Notes: a model not told the origin generated them from the sequence alone. 64,000 bases of DNA from Dioscorea cayenensis subsp. rotundata (GCF_009730915.1 NC_052488.1:19710305-19774304), one strand, 5' to 3'. Counted from the stretch's first letter, positions 10,993-25,802 are shown. Program-made: numbers and translations.

Positions 10993-13790
10993 ATGGTTCA
11001 TTCGGTCTCGCCGACACGTTACAAGGTTGCATATCCACCAAGAAGGAAGCTTGCAACAGAGTTTGCTGATAAATTGAAAGAAACATTCTTTAGTGATGAT
11101 CCTCTTCGTCCTTACAAGGATCAAACAAGAGCGAGAAAAGTCGGGATTGTTTTTCAGTACTTATTTCCGATTCTTGAGTGGTCGAAAGGCTATAATCTTT
11201 CTAAGTTCAAGGGCGATCTTATTGCCGGATTAACCATTGCTAGTCTATGCATTCCTCAAGATATTGGCTATGCAAAGCTTGCAAATTTAGATCCCAAATA
11301 TGGATTATGTAAGTAACTCTTGATACCGTATCATATCAGCTACAAATAGTATCAGAATTATGACTGCAGACTCTAGTTTTGTTCCACCACTTATTTACGC
11401 GGTAATGGGGAGTTCGAGAGATATTGCTATCGGTCCAGTTGCTGTTGTGTCTTTACTTCTAGGTACTCTACTGAAAGATGAGATTGATCCAGTGAAAGAT
11501 AATGAGGCATATGTGCGTCTCGCATTCACAGCGACATTTTTCACCGGCATTACTCAAGCTGCACTTGGGTTTTTCAGGTGGTATTGATTGTTTACTGCAT
11601 GATCTTCAATGAATAATTTCTTATAAAAAAATCTTTGGTTTTCAGATTGGGTTTCTTGATTGATTTTTTGTCACATGCTGCAATTGTTGGATTCATGGCT
11701 GGTGCAGCCATTACTATTGCCCTTCAACAGCTCAAAGGATTTCTTGGGATTAAGAATTTCACTCAGAAAACTGACATTATATCTGTAATGCAGTCTGTTT
11801 GGGGTTCAGTTCATCATGGAGTGAGTAAATTTTGATTTTATTTTTCATTTTGTTGAAGTTTATCAGATAAAAAAAAATTACTCAAATTTTTGTTGATTTT
11901 GCAGTGGAATTGGCAAACTGTGCTAATTGGAGCATCCTTTTTGGCATTCCTTCTTTTATCTAAGTACATTGTAAGAGTTAAATTTCAGTTAATTTCTTGT
12001 AATTAGTATTGAATTACTGAACATTGTTTTGAAACAAGCAGGGGAAGAAGAAAAGGAGCTTGTTTTGGATTCCGGCAATTGCTCCATTGATCTCTGTCAT
12101 TGTGGCAACTTTTTTCGTCTACATTACTCGTGCTGATGAAAATGGTGTTCAGATTGTTAGTAACTCTAAAACAGATTACTTTTCTGCAATTTATTTTTTT
12201 CCTGTTCATGTTTTCTGTAGACTGAAACTAAATGAAGTATATCATTTCTGAAAGGTAAAACACATACAAAGAGGCATCAACCCTTCCTCTGTTCACAAGA
12301 TATATTTCGACGGTCGAATGATGTTAAAAGGATTCAAAATTGGAGTCATTGCTGGCTTGATCGGCTTGACGGTAACTGGTCTACAAATTAAACTTTATAA
12401 TCTTAACACAAATACATTGCTTTGCTGAAATTTTGATGAATTGAACAGGAAGCCATAGCAATTGGAAGAACATTTGCAGGCATGAAAGACTATCAATTGG
12501 ATGGAAACAAAGAAATGGTTGCACTAGGCACAATGAATGTTATTGGATCAATGACTTCTTGCTATGTTACAACAGGTAACTCATAGCTCTGATATCATGA
12601 AGTTGGTTATCCATAAATTTCGGCATTTGAACTTTGTGATCTATGAATTTCAGGCTCATTTTCTCGATCCGCTGTAAATTACATGGCCGGTTGCCACACA
12701 ACAGTCTCGAACATTGTAATGTCATTGATAGTACTCCTAACATTGGAAGTCATAACACCTCTCTTCAAATACACCCCAAATGCAATCCTTTCATCGATCA
12801 TTATTTCTGCGGTGATTGGCCTAATTGACTATGAAGCAGCAATACTCATATGGAAGATTGATAAATTCGATTTCCTCGCTTGCATGGGAGCATTCTTTGG
12901 TGTGATTTTCAAATCTGTTGAGATTGGCCTCTTGATTGCAGTCAGTATTTTCATGTTATGCAGTTAATTATTTCATTCTTGAATGATATAATTTTCCTCA
13001 CCTAACCTGAGTTTGTTTATGTTAATGATTCCGAAAAACAGATAGCTATTTCATTTGCGAAAATTTTACTACAAGTTACGAGGCCGAGAACAGCATTGCT
13101 AGGTAATCTTCCCCAAACTACAATTTACCGAAACATTGATCAGTATCCAGAGGCAACAAGAGTTTCAGGAGTGCTTATTGTGAGAGTTGATTCAGCTATC
13201 TATTTTTCCAACTCCAACTACATTAAAGAAAGGTATATACATACATATAATTAACCATTAATTCTTTCGGTTTTCTAAAGTTGAACTTCACTTGAATGAA
13301 GGATACTAAGATGGTTGAGAGATGAAGAAGAGCTATTAAAGTCAAATAATCAGCAAAGAATTGAGCACTTGATTGTCGAAATGTCACGTAATAATTTCCA
13401 GCTTTTTCTTCTTCATCTATTTTATATTGTTAATTTATTTAGTTTTGTTTAACACTCTGACTACTTCCACAGCTATGATTGACATCGATACGAGTGGAAT
13501 TCATGCATTGGAAGACTTGTTCAAAAGCCTCCAAAAACGGAACATTCAGGTGAAATATGTTTAACATTTTTACTGCTTGAATTATATTTGAAAATTTATT
13601 ACATTTTATGTTGGTCTGAATATCTGCATATGGTATATATTTGCAGTTAATTCTGGCGAACCCGGGAACGGTGGTGATCGAAAAACTCGAGTCATCGAAG
13701 TTAACCAATTTAATAGGGCAAGACAACATTTTTCTTACTGTTAGTGAGGCTGTGATGAGTGTTGCTCCAAAGGCAATGGAAGAAGTCTGA
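10993..13790 (+). CDS. SULTR1: High-affinity sulfate transporter, group 1 (SULTR1-type)
   Basis: Proton-coupled sulfate uptake carrier of the plasma membrane, SLC26/SulP family. Exons by splice signals: 10993-11308, 11370-11577, 11646-11820, 11905-11970, 12042-12155, 12255-12371, 12449-12575, 12654-12940, 13042-13232, 13302-13387, 13473-13549, 13647-13790. They total 1,908 nt, 635 aa, with frame kept throughout; the usual length is about 650. The SulP signature ([18 protein letters not shown]) lies near residue 90. Multiple hydrophobic spans fill residues about 85-480, and a C-terminal STAS domain carries [16 protein letters not shown]. The motifs [14 protein letters not shown] and SAVNYMAGC favour group 1 over groups 2-4. 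The N-terminus is shorter than in most relatives. A wrecked paralogue sits 8 kb upstream. It converges on the carboxylase gene. The exact SULTR1 member is not assignable. Confidence 0.96.
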
Positions 13791-14898
13791 TGGAGTGAAG
13801 AAGCAAAGTTGAACACTTTTTTTAGTGAAAGGAAGTACAAGACAAGGTTCAAATGAGTTCTTGTGTTATCTGCAAATAAAGAGAGCAAGAATTTGAATAG
13901 AAGATTACTGATTTCATGATCTTGCTAAAGGATGTGTTATCTTTTGTTATAAAAATTAATGAAACTTTTATAAAATTTCAATCAAATTTTTTTTCCACCA
14001 ATAAGAAAAAAATGAAAACCAGGTTTTGAAGCTTCTGTATCATGAGTGGGGCTTTTATTCAGAAATCATGTGTAAATTATAATTATGCCTCTTGAAAAAC
14101 TCCCAATTATCCATACTTGCATTCATTTTCTTAGTTTCATTCATCATAAGATGATTAATTAATTAAAAACTTTGCATGTATCTTATCATACTAACAAGCT
14201 AACATACCATTTCTTTGACCTGTCTTCAGGATTATGCTCCATGTCTCAATGAAATCTAAACTTTCTTTTAAAGAAAAATCAATCAGCACATAATCTTCTC
14301 ATCAAATGACAAAAAGCCTACAACTTAAGCTAACAAGATCAACTCTATGAATAAAACAAGTTCACACACCTTCAATGCTGCAACTCTTGTTTCCATGGAG
14401 ATTTCATTATCACTATCAAGCTCTGCAACAATCAAAGCAGTAAAAATTTATACAGAAACAAAGTAGCAGAGACATTAATCAAACAGCAAATTTGTGCAAA
14501 GTTTCAGCAAGAAGAAACCATCCTGATGTTCATCGAGCTTTACAACAAGACGAGAAATTTGGATGAAGCAGTTCAATGGACTGAAATCTCTATTTGCAAA
14601 ACAAAAGGCAACGAGGAATAATACTTGTACACGTTCAACTTGTAAAAATTAATAAGCAATATTATTCTTCAAATTTAGAATCTCCTGGCAAATAAATAAA
14701 TATTCAGTAAATAAATTTACAGCTCAATCTAACACTGGGCATTCACCAGTATATACACTTTTGCATCAGCGAAATTACATAAATAGAACTGCATTATTGG
14801 AAATCCGAAACTTGGTGCAGTGCCAGTGTTATTTCCGAATACTTTATCTTATTGCACAACATACAGTTCCAGTACCAATGTGGTCCTTGTAAAAAGTT
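13791..14898. other. Convergent intergenic region, 3' UTRs
   Basis: This separates the 3' ends of the sulfate transporter (plus) and acetyl-CoA carboxylase (minus). It contains AT-rich sequence with likely 3' UTRs of both genes; AATAAAG at about 13,875 may be a poly(A) signal of the transporter. No further gene is seen. Confidence 0.6.
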
Positions 14899-17800
14899 TC
14901 AACCAAGTACTTGCCTGAGTTCTTCAATTAATTCTGCTCGGTGTGATGGATCAATCTGTGACAATGGTGGGAAAACAAGGTTGTTAGGGATTTAGAAGGT
15001 TGTAAAATCATAAGAATATATGATGAAATGAAAGAGGAGAGTGATTGATTACCTTGCCGATGAGTGCAGCCAGGCCTTTAGGCAGAGCTTTCAAGTCGGA
15101 AGTAGATTCTCCGAGGCTCAATAGTTGTTGGAGTACCTTCTGAGTTCTCAACTCTTTAAGATGGTTTTCATAGTTTGTAGTATCACCTCTCCAAGCAAAG
15201 AAAGCTTCATCATCCTGCCATTTGGCGTCGGCATTGTCAACTGGTTCAGAATCCAGGAACCATTTCTTGATCAAACTCATTGCGGAGCTCAGTGACAACT
15301 GTTCTCCAGCGGCTTCTCTGACAGTCTTCACAAGTGACGCCTCTGCCACTCTCCTGTTTAACCTTTTGTAGAAGAAAGACCGAGAGTCTTTCCAGTCTAC
15401 GACTTGCTTGATCACCTGTTTGCTAGCCATTCTCAACGAAGTATCATGCAACTCAGCAAACCGTGTGGCGATCTGAGTGTAAAGCGGTAGTAACTGTTTT
15501 TCTCGAGCTTTTATGCTCTTCTGGATGGACTCCACATCTCCTTGTGCATTGTTTGCCCGTGCTTCTCTAAGCATTGCTTTAAGACCGATGATCACGTGAT
15601 CAAGTCTGCCCATGCAGTCAAGGAGCTCCTTTAACTTGAATTTGACTTCGATCATGGCTTCCGGTTCAAGGACATTTCCTTTCGCTGTTCTCTCAGCATA
15701 CATCTCAACGTGGTCAGGATTGATCTTGCTATCCACCACCACCCATGCACCGCCCCGAAGCTCACCATTCTTTGGGATGTAGATGAACACTGGTTGTTGG
15801 TATGTTCGTAAGTTCTCGACAATCATAGACCCCGCCTGGAGGATCCCTTCAAACAGGTCTCTTTGCCCTCCAGAGAAACCTCTCCAGTTGGCAAGAATGA
15901 AGAGTGGAAGTTCTTCTCGGTTGAAGTCTAACAAAGCTTGAGATGTTTTGGTGGCAGAGTCTGGGAACCAGACTTGTCCGGCTTGTGGCACAATGCGCTC
16001 ATGTGAATCTAACTGTCCAGGATCTGCAGGAATGACTTGCATCACAGTCTGTGTTTCCACGGCAACAATACCTACCGGAATCCCTCCAAGCTTCGCCCTT
16101 CCTGTCACCACTGTTTTCGCCCATCCTTCCAATGTCTCCACAAAAGTATCTTTATCAAAGATACCTCCGAGCCAATTGCCATTGCTATCCAGAACACCGG
16201 AAATCGCTGCACGGGGATCACACGAGTTTTCTGGGAAGTACGAAACAAGCCTCTCTGGAGGATCCAAGGATTTCAATATAGGAAGTCGCCCGCCAACACA
16301 TGCAGGAACAAAGCCAAGCCACTTGAGGATCGATGAAACACCTTCAAGATCATCGGATACAGTCAGATGAACAACACCATTTGTTGCCATAATCTTCGGG
16401 CCACCCAGCTGCATCTGGGAGCTATAAACTTCCCTCCCAAGAAGCTTGTTCAATGCATTGTAACCAGTGAGGATTATAGGTTGGTCGAGGCGCTGAATGC
16501 AACGCATGCCAAGTCGAGCAAGATATGCTCCAATGCCAACCGTACGGCCTGTCACATAAGTCAGAGTGAAGGTCTCCTTGTACGCCCTCGCATAACATCC
16601 AGCAATAGCACCACTGCCTGTCAAATTCTCCACTCCAAGCCCATCTTCTTTTCCTATTATAGTATCTATGACCCATCTAACTTCACCGTTCTCTAATTTC
16701 AGCTCATGGGCTATAACAGACAAGCCAATACGGGAATAATCTTCAGGAGTCAAATAGACATACTGAAAGCCGCGTTCTGGGTTCGACTCATCTGACCAAC
16801 CAATCCTAAAGCAAGCTCTCACTTCATCTGCTACGCCAATCCTCGCACCAGAGTTCGCTGCTAAGTATATTAGAGGAAGTTTCTTCTCACAGGCAAGATT
16901 GGACACTGCATAGAAGAATGCATCCTCTCTTGGACCGAACGACCCAGCTCTGAAGGTCACATCATTGGCCACCACTAGGATTTGTCTTCCATCAGGGAAC
17001 TCAGGAGTGTGCATCTCTATGCACCAAGCTATCATGCCCACATTGTTCTGACCCGGGGAACGCTCTACGGGAACAAGAGGAGTACCCCAAGATCCTTGTT
17101 CATCGGCGAACACAAGTTCTTTGATTTTAATTAAACCTTTGCCATCCCTGGCATTGATATCACGTGAAACATAAGTCGCCCATGACTGTCGTAGTGCTTT
17201 CTCAAATGCCTGAAAATAGATTACTTCGTAATTAGGACAATTGCACAAAGAATCAAGTTTTTGCAACTCTTAAAACAATATAGCCTGAATAAATTTCAGT
17301 CAAAACATAAATGAAGGTTGGGGATTAACCAATTGAAAATCGTAGCAGTAAGTGGTATTGTTCTTCCTTGCCATCAAACGTTTTCGATCAATGACACCTA
17401 ATGGCTGATAGCCGGCAGTCAATGGGACACCGTGCAGAGGACCGGGTACTGAGGAGACTGTATGGTAAACCACTTCATTAGTTTTCTCATCATCCACTTC
17501 ACGGTATATCTGTAGATAAAACCCAAATGATTTCAAATTTTATGCATACAATTACTTGCTATCAAGCTTGAGAAAGGTAATCAACAAACACAGTTAGCGG
17601 AAGGATGGCTTACATGCACAGTGCAAGTATGTCCCGTAGCGTTGGTCACAACAATTCTCCAAGCGCCACTGGCCGGTCCAACAGAGTCCAACCAAAGTTT
17701 CACTTCCCACTCACACACAGCCAACCGGTGCATCCGCACACCAACCAATTCATGAACTTTAAATGCTAAATCTTCCAAGACCATGCAGACAATCTTTTCC

Positions 17801-20800
17801 TCTTCTCCAGGAGTAATATCCACAGTCCTGGTATAGTCATTCAAAATTAGAATAAGGACAAAGATATGATCAAGAAATGAATGCTGAAAAGGATATCAAA
17901 ACTGCGAGCGTGTATATATATATATATATACCTAGAGTATGGGACAAGATCTGAAAGTTGTTGTTCTCTTGAGATGCAAAGGTACATGTGGGAATGATCT
18001 GATCTAATGGCTGCACTATGTGAATGCAATTCCAATTCTTCTAGAGCTGCCATTATAGAACTCAATATACTAATGGATGTGAAGGACAAAGAAGGTTGAG
18101 CCTGAATAATTTCAGTGTTGAGAGCTTGGCCTAGTGAAGACCCAAATGATAAGTTGGACTGCCTAACAAGTGACCGAAGAAACATTCTCTGGATAGGTGC
18201 TTTGCTGTCTGCAACAGTATACAAGTGCCATTGGCGGTCTCGAGATGGCGTGTACTGTATGTTCTTGTAGTCTTTGAGTTTCACCTGTGTAGAATACACA
18301 ACAACAGTATTAGCATATGATATCAAACACAGCAGATGGAGAAAAGGATGTTGTTGAGTGTTGTCGCAAGTACAAACCAGTTCAAGGGATATTGATAGAG
18401 AAGGTTCCAAGTGGCGAAGCAGAGGAACCTCCTTGTAATAATTTTCTTCAGCAGACCAAAGGAAAGAATGGCGAATCGGTGCTCGCCCTTCATCCCTCTG
18501 GATAATACAGCTGATAACCTTGAAGCCAACATCATGAAGGGTGGCAGTTATGGTATCCTCCTTCAAAATCTTGAATAACTTGTTTATCCTTTCTTGAGCT
18601 TGATCCTCATCACCACTGCAATGTCCAACAGAATTCAAAATTAGCGACACAGGATTCAGCAGCATTTCTTAACAGCAAAAGACAAAAAGACGAGTTACAA
18701 ACCTATCCTGAAGCGAACTCATTTGGTTATTGATGCCAACCAATGCGATATGCAACATATTGTTGCCTGTGCTGGCTTGCTCTAGTTGCCCATTTGATGT
18801 AATTTCATCGGGAGAATCAGAGTTCAAGGAATGCTTGGTTTCTTTCAGCACAGCATCAATGGCAGATGGCAGAAATTGAAGAGACTTAATGATAACCATC
18901 GCCCCCCATGATCGTTTCTCACTATATTTGTCTGCAACTGGATAATCATGCTCTCCAGAGAACTCCCAAGATGCAATGAGACCAGCTCTGTTCCATTGCA
19001 TTCGTACAGATTCCTTGACAAGGCGAGGCTACAAAAGTGGAGCAAAACATAAACAAAGTCAAATATATAAGAGACTAACATATGCATGTATTTGCATGGA
19101 GAGTGAGAGTGAAAGAGAGCGGGAAATAGTATGAGAGCATGACTTTTACCTGGTATACCCTGCGAATGTATGTCTCCACAACTCTCCTTTGAAGGGTGTG
19201 ATCAGTGTGATCAAACAAAGCCACAAGGGCATCCTCAACTGCCAATGGGGCAGTCACAAGATCCTCCATCCTTTCATTAATAGCAATTTTCCTTCTAGGG
19301 GTGCTTAAACGTTCTCCTTCTTCTGTAAACATCTCTAGTTCTGATAAACTTCTAGCAATAGTAGCGCGGAGTTCACTCAGTTTGGTTTGTTCAAGCAATT
19401 GACTTGCTTTGAGTGCCAACTGACAATGTTCGAATTCATAGTGTCAGTGGCTTAAAAACGGGCATTTTCGACTCACATTATTGTAGATTGAATCAAACAA
19501 GAAACCAAACCTCGGAGTATGTTGTGTGATTTAAAGTGGCAAACCGAATCAACTGATCCCTGTAGGGAGCAGGATTAGGATAAACCAACGCATCCATGAG
19601 CCGTAGGACGAGCTTATTTTTACTTCTTACACCCTGTAGTGCAAAGGTCCACATTAATTTTTGTAATAGAACCGAAAAAAGGAGACTGGAAATTAAATAA
19701 GTTTACATGGCATGAATAAGAATTTCAATGTACCTGATGTGACAAAACTATGTCCACAACTTTTAGGAGGTCCTTCTTGTATTGAAGCCGGAGCCGTTCA
19801 ATAACATCAGCCTGTTAAAATGGGTCGATTGCAAGTAATGAGGCGTAAGAGAGACCATTTATTAATTTCTTGGTATTTTCATATAAATTAGACATAAAAC
19901 AAATACCTGGATATTATCACTGAATAGTTCTTCGACTGAAAGATACTCTTCAAAGAGAGACCTTACAATGACACGAGCATGGCTCTCTCTTCCTCCCTCA
20001 TGCGATTTTACAAGGCTCATTAGAGGTTCCACAAGCCTCTCATGAGTGGCCTTGTCTTTCTCGCTACAAGATGAGAGATGTGCCTGAAAGAATACAAGTC
20101 AAACAAAAATGGCTCAGCTTTCCCATCAAAAGGGACAAGATGTTTTCTCAGCATTATACTCAAACTCCACTGACCTCAATAATCCCCCTCAATAACTTGG
20201 CAGGGAACTCAACATTCTTATTAGAATTGGCGATTGTCTCATATTGTTTGAATTTAGCATCCAGCTGCATTTTAATTGAAATTCACATCACCTCAACCAA
20301 ACAGGAAATGCTAATAGAATAATATGACAAAATTGGAAAAAAGATAAAGTAAAACTTCAAGGGTCATTCATAAATTGCATGCGAACCTCAAATCTGAGAT
20401 CTTTCGGAAGGCGATTTGCCAGCACAGCCATACTTTCTTGCCACTGAAGGAAAGGAAGCTCAGGACTATCCAGACAGTTCAGCAGATCTTGTACAACCTG
20501 GTCATTAACAAAAAAGACCACTGCTTAGAAAGTGCAAAAGAAGAAGCCTCTTGATGACATTTAGTTTTTAGTTTCCCACGTAAACTAGTGTGAAGCAGAT
20601 GCATTACATATGGCACAGGAAATAGTGAAAACAAGTACTGTGTAAATGAATGGCATTCCAAATATGAAAAACAAGGCCCTATAATTTACCATCCTAGATT
20701 CATTACAAGTATATGTAAAAGTGAACAGAACATTTATTTGTCAAAAAGATAACAAAACGCCAATTATCATATTCTAATTCTTACTTCATTAATGTTGTGC

Positions 20801-23800
20801 TCGTAGCCAGCAATAATCATTCGTGCAGCATTCAAAGCTGCAGCACATCTTTGGTGAACTTTGCCTGAAACTGCAGTTGGAGGCCCCAGTTTTGGAAATC
20901 CCTCATGGAATGGTTCAGCCCGCCTTACAGCAGATATATCATCCAAATCAAGCCTTGCAATGAGGTCACCTGCCTGTAATAGATTGTTGTTTTATCTGCG
21001 TCTTAGTATAAATATGAATAGTCATTTTGAACTTCATGTGATTTCTTAAAATAAAAATAACTACCTGCATCGGTTGCCCTTCAGACAAAACAAAATGAAT
21101 AACCCCGGATGCCGGTAACAACAGTGGCATGCACATCTTCATAACTTCAACCTCAGCATATGGTGTGTCAGCCTCAAGATGAGTACCATCTGACACCAGG
21201 TATCGAAGAAGTTTGCATGGCGTCTCCGCTACTAACTTAGAAGGATCATGATCATTCTGAAAGGAGAAAACATTTCATAGTCATAAACCACTTGATGAAC
21301 AATATTATTGTCATAAACAGTCAAACAGAGAAATTCGCTAACTCAAATCTGAATCTGAATAAAACAAAAGATAAAGACTGTGATCTTACTTGTAACAAGC
21401 AGGTTCTGCCATCAATTAGTAGCCGAGTACCTGCAGCCTCTTCTTCAGCATATATAACATGGCTGTTCCCGTCCAACTAAAGAAAATTAATCACCAGACA
21501 TCAGTTAGTCCCTCTCCAAAACTTTAAAAATATACATACTTCATAGAGCATAAGGGTCATTTGTCATATGTAGGTTAAGAAAATTTTTTTGGAGAAAATA
21601 TTTCTTGTCTTGTAGAACTGAAATTCGACAAGAACTTGCATTTGTGAAGATGATGGCATATATAGTTTCAACAGATTATAGTGCAACCCGATTGATACAA
21701 CTAGAAAAGATGAGCAAATAATAATAGATCAAATAAATTCCTTGCCTGCATCAGAAGCCCTCCATCCCGCAGAGTATGGATTTCTGCTTCAATTTCTGAT
21801 CCATTCATTCTTAACTTGTAACTGCCAGGTCCTCCTCTTACCATCTCAATCTAAGATTTGATATTCAAGAAATTCAGTAAGCAGGAAGGAGAATTACAAA
21901 TAAACAATTAATTGTCCTTGAAAATTTTCAAAAGATTTTAAACCAAAGACACAAGGAAATTACCGTATATTTACTCCCTTCAATATTCAAGGAAACAATA
22001 GAGTTGACGAGCGATATGTGCTGCAATCAAACTTTCTACATAAATAATTGTCGCTCAAGGTAAAGAACAACATGCTTGAAACTCCAGAGTGAAAAATATG
22101 TAAGCTTGCAGTGTATCACATTACCTTTGGTGGGATTTGCCCCTTTTCAAGGTACCCAACATAATCAGAGACCATCGCAGCACTGCTCGTGGTTGCTTTC
22201 TGATAACAAAAAGATTTAAGTACAATAAAGCCATCAGATCAGATTGATAATTGAAAAAAGTAAAGATGTTTAGTAGCTAACGAAATTTTCAGTAATGGTA
22301 CTCACATATAGAGCTCCTCCAACAACTGAAAGGTACCAAGGAGGCCTCTCAGCTCTCACACGCATAGCAATTCTGCTATCCAGCCAACCTGTGTGGATCT
22401 TATTGTCCCTGTATTCCGCAGCCTAAAAAGGTAATATGTGAGAATTGTAAAGGATATATATATTGGACTACCAAGTATTTTTTTTTTAAACAGTGATATG
22501 CAAGAACTTACATGCAACAGATCTATAGTGTAATCAACATTTGTATGAATTTCTCCTCTAATTTGTATCTCCTTTAATCCAAGAACCATATTGGCTATTG
22601 CCAAGGCTCTAGATTCCCCAAATGCAAAAACATGTCCTGCATTAGCAAAGGAAAAAAAAACTTTAGCAACAGAATTTACAAACTAAGCCAACTGGAAAAA
22701 TCAGAATTCAACATGCTTGAGAAGAAACATACCAAATTGAGAATCAGAGAATTCATGAATGCCGCCTCCAGACTACAGAAATCAAAAAGGGCAGAAAAGT
22801 AAGCAAAGTATTTGAACAAAATGTACAAAAGCTAATCTCATCAGTAGTAGCAAAGATACACCCTTGTCCTATCTAAGACAATATAATATGAAAAGGTGAC
22901 TGACATGCAACCAAGGCCTTCAATCATACACAAAATACCTTAACAGAGAAATAAGCCCACACGTTTGGCTTGCTTTTGAAAATTAGTTCCTGCAAAGATT
23001 TAACCACTCTCAATCATGCCTATAGCAAATACATAAAAGTGAGACTCACAAGCACTACTTCATTCGTGGAGAATTCTTACCTGCACTTTACCACTAGTGG
23101 GCTTGAAACCATCATCAGGGTCCTCACTAGTAACCCTCACAGCTACACAATGACCTTTTGGCCTCACAGATTCAGCTTTATCAAAATCAAAGGGAGTGGC
23201 ACCCAGAGATGTTCTCTTCCAAGCATCATATCCTCCACCATATTCCATACCATAGAAGCGCCTAATTTCTGAGAATGGGAAGCATTAAGATGTAAATATA
23301 AGAAGCAGATAATAAACTAGAAAGGGGTATCTATAATAAATACAAGATCAATACCAGGAATTTGCCAAAGAGGTATTCCCATCCCCACCGAAACTTGAGC
23401 AGCAGGCAAACTGACTTCAGCTATCCATTCTGTGACAGGATGCTCCACCTGCAAAGAGTCACAGTGAGACAAACAGATATATGCATAGACCAAAAAATTT
23501 ATCTACAGCAAATAAGGATGAAGACAAACCTGTAGTCGTGGGTTAAGCTCCAGGAAATAGTATTCACCAGTCTCCATACTGAAAAGATACTCAACAGTGG
23601 CAGCGCCTACATATCCCACACACTTAGCTAGTCTCCTTGCTGCTTGCTCAAGCTGTTTCACTGTCTCAGGTGGCGCAATTGTGATTGGGCCCTCCTCAAT
23701 AATCTGTTGGGCATTAATAAATGGTGGATTTTTAGAAAAATGTGCAAACAGTCTATGTCGACCATAGGCATTCAAATGGGAAATTTAAAATGCATTGTAA

Positions 23801-25802
23801 AAAAAGAGGATATACAAGGTTCTTCTTTTCATCTGAAAAACTTAGGAGACTAAATCAATGTGATAACATAGTCTATGCAACAGAATACCAGAAATTGTTG
23901 AACATAGAAGAATGAGAAAATTGCACGTGAAGAAACACTTGCCTTCTGATGTCGCCTTTGAACACTGCAATCTCGACTGTGAAGAGCAGCAACATTACCA
24001 TACTCATCACAAAGTAGTTGAACTTCCAAGTGTCGGCTCTACAATAAGGAGTTGAGTTAAAAAAAAAAAGAAAAGGGTTTAACATTCATGCCAAGAGTTA
24101 AGAGTCTTGCACGTCTGATTTCCTTTTTTTTTTTACATTTACACATAGCAGACAATTAAATATATAGGTTAATGCATAGGTTCCTCATGCTTGTGTTTAA
24201 TTATGGTTTGCTTTGTGGCACAACAATCACCAATATAAACAAACGTATACCCAGTTACCATAGCATTATTAGATTGCCTAGTTAAAAGTTTGGCAGACTT
24301 CTAACCTGTGAAGCAACCTTCATTATAAATATGGGAGAACCAGGAACTTCCCCTTGCACTTGCTTGAACAAAGCTCTCACTTCATCATCATTATGAACCT
24401 ACACAAAAAGTGATGCACGGAAAATTTGATTAAAATGCATCAATTTATAAAGCAGAATCAAGTTTCCAAAGGTGGAATGCAACAATAACCGCATAAAAAC
24501 CCAGATGCAACTATAAACACAGTGGATTATATAATAGGAGTTGCGCAGAACTTTTGAGCAATGGAGAAAACCAAATAATAGTTGAAAATTCGCTTAGCAG
24601 CGTCATTATCACAACATATCAAATAATGAACATAAGGCTTCTTAATTCTCTTCAACAATAACTTTAAGAAGCCATTCAATAATAGTTCATTAGCACCAAT
24701 AAATTAACTTATGCCAGCAAACATCAAATAAGTACATGAGAATAGTTTTGAATAAAACAAAGAGATTGCAAGTTTGTAGAGCATGTTACCATATATTTAC
24801 TTTGGAATAACAAAGAAAACATATAAGAAGGGATATATGACAACTGGATGGAAAATAAACCTTTCTAATACCCTTGCCACCGCCACCCCAAGAAGCCTTG
24901 ATCATAGCAGGGAATCCCACCACCTGACAACTAGCCACTGCCTCCTCTGTTGTATAGACACAAGCCTGTTGATAGATTTCCTCAGGAATTGAATCCAAGC
25001 AACTTTCTGGAGGGATTTGGACCTGGAACACCATTTCAAACAAGATTTAAACTTGCAGAACAAAGAGCACGCATCAGTAATGAATTCCATCTTAGGGGAT
25101 ATAAAGATTTATTAAGAACTCACATGTGAACCACTCCATGGAAGGGTCGGCACACCGGCAGCTTGAGCAATCAAAGAAGAACCAATTTTATCACCTAGTG
25201 CTGCCATTGAAGTAGCTGGAGGCCCAAGAAATATAATTCCTTTAGCATTCAGTGCATCAGGGAGCTCTGGATTTTCAGAAGCATGCCCCCAACCAGGCCA
25301 CACAGCGGAAACATGAGTAATCTCTGCCATCTGTTGGGCATTCAAATGTTAAAACTCATATTAGATAAAATGTCCCTTTTGATTGATTTTCTTTGTACAT
25401 CATCATAAACAAAACAGAAGCACTGACCTCCACAATAAGCTGAACATTTGCATAGTTGTTATTGTTGGTTCCCCCAGGAACTTCCACAAATTGGTCAGCA
25501 ATTCTAATGTGCTCCGCATTGATCCTCAAATCTTCTGGAGTTGCCATAGCTACAAGTAGTATCGCCTTCTCTGTTCCAAAAGTCTCATAAGCCCATGTTC
25601 TGATGCTACGCATGAATTTCACAGCAGCCATCCCATTATTAGCAACCAGTATGCTGTGAATAGGCCTCTTCCCACCAAGTGCTTTGCAAAAGTCATCGAC
25701 TTCCGATGTTGATGAGTTGTGTCTAACTTGAAACTTTCCATTGAGGCTCCCATTCATATTCCAAGTTTCCGCCATTACTGTTCCTGTTTGAACCTCAGAC
25801 AT
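14899..25802 (-). CDS. ACC1: Acetyl-CoA carboxylase, homomeric (cytosolic type)
   Basis: Makes malonyl-CoA from acetyl-CoA, bicarbonate and ATP for very-long-chain fatty acids and flavonoids. Coding exons, gene order: 25802-25428, 25330-25124, 25022-24861, 24398-24306, 24038-23943, 23703-23530, 23448-23355, 23268-23081, 22989-22939, 22772-22733, 22636-22512, 22422-22306, 22199-22125, 22020-21964, 21850-21746, 21476-21390, 21256-21065, 20973-20785, 20497-20387, 20264-20175, 20083-19907, 19811-19734, 19633-19511, 19419-19150, 19028-18703, 18615-18378, 18284-17932, 17827-17614, 17509-17330, 17209-15053, 14955-14899. Sum 6,801 nt, 2,266 aa, in frame and normal for the family. Biotin carboxylase occupies about residues 35-530 (ATP-grasp loop [10 protein letters not shown]). 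The biotin carrier motif EVMKM puts the biotinylated lysine near residue 722. A central domain follows, and carboxyltransferase fills about 1,530-2,250 ([19 protein letters not shown]). No plastid transit peptide is evident, so cytosolic. Two introns use GC donors. Confidence 0.97.

Noticed and set aside
15948..16696. Plus-strand ORFs of 76-140 codons
   Set aside because: They are antisense to the long carboxyltransferase exon of ACC1, whose coding strand is certain.
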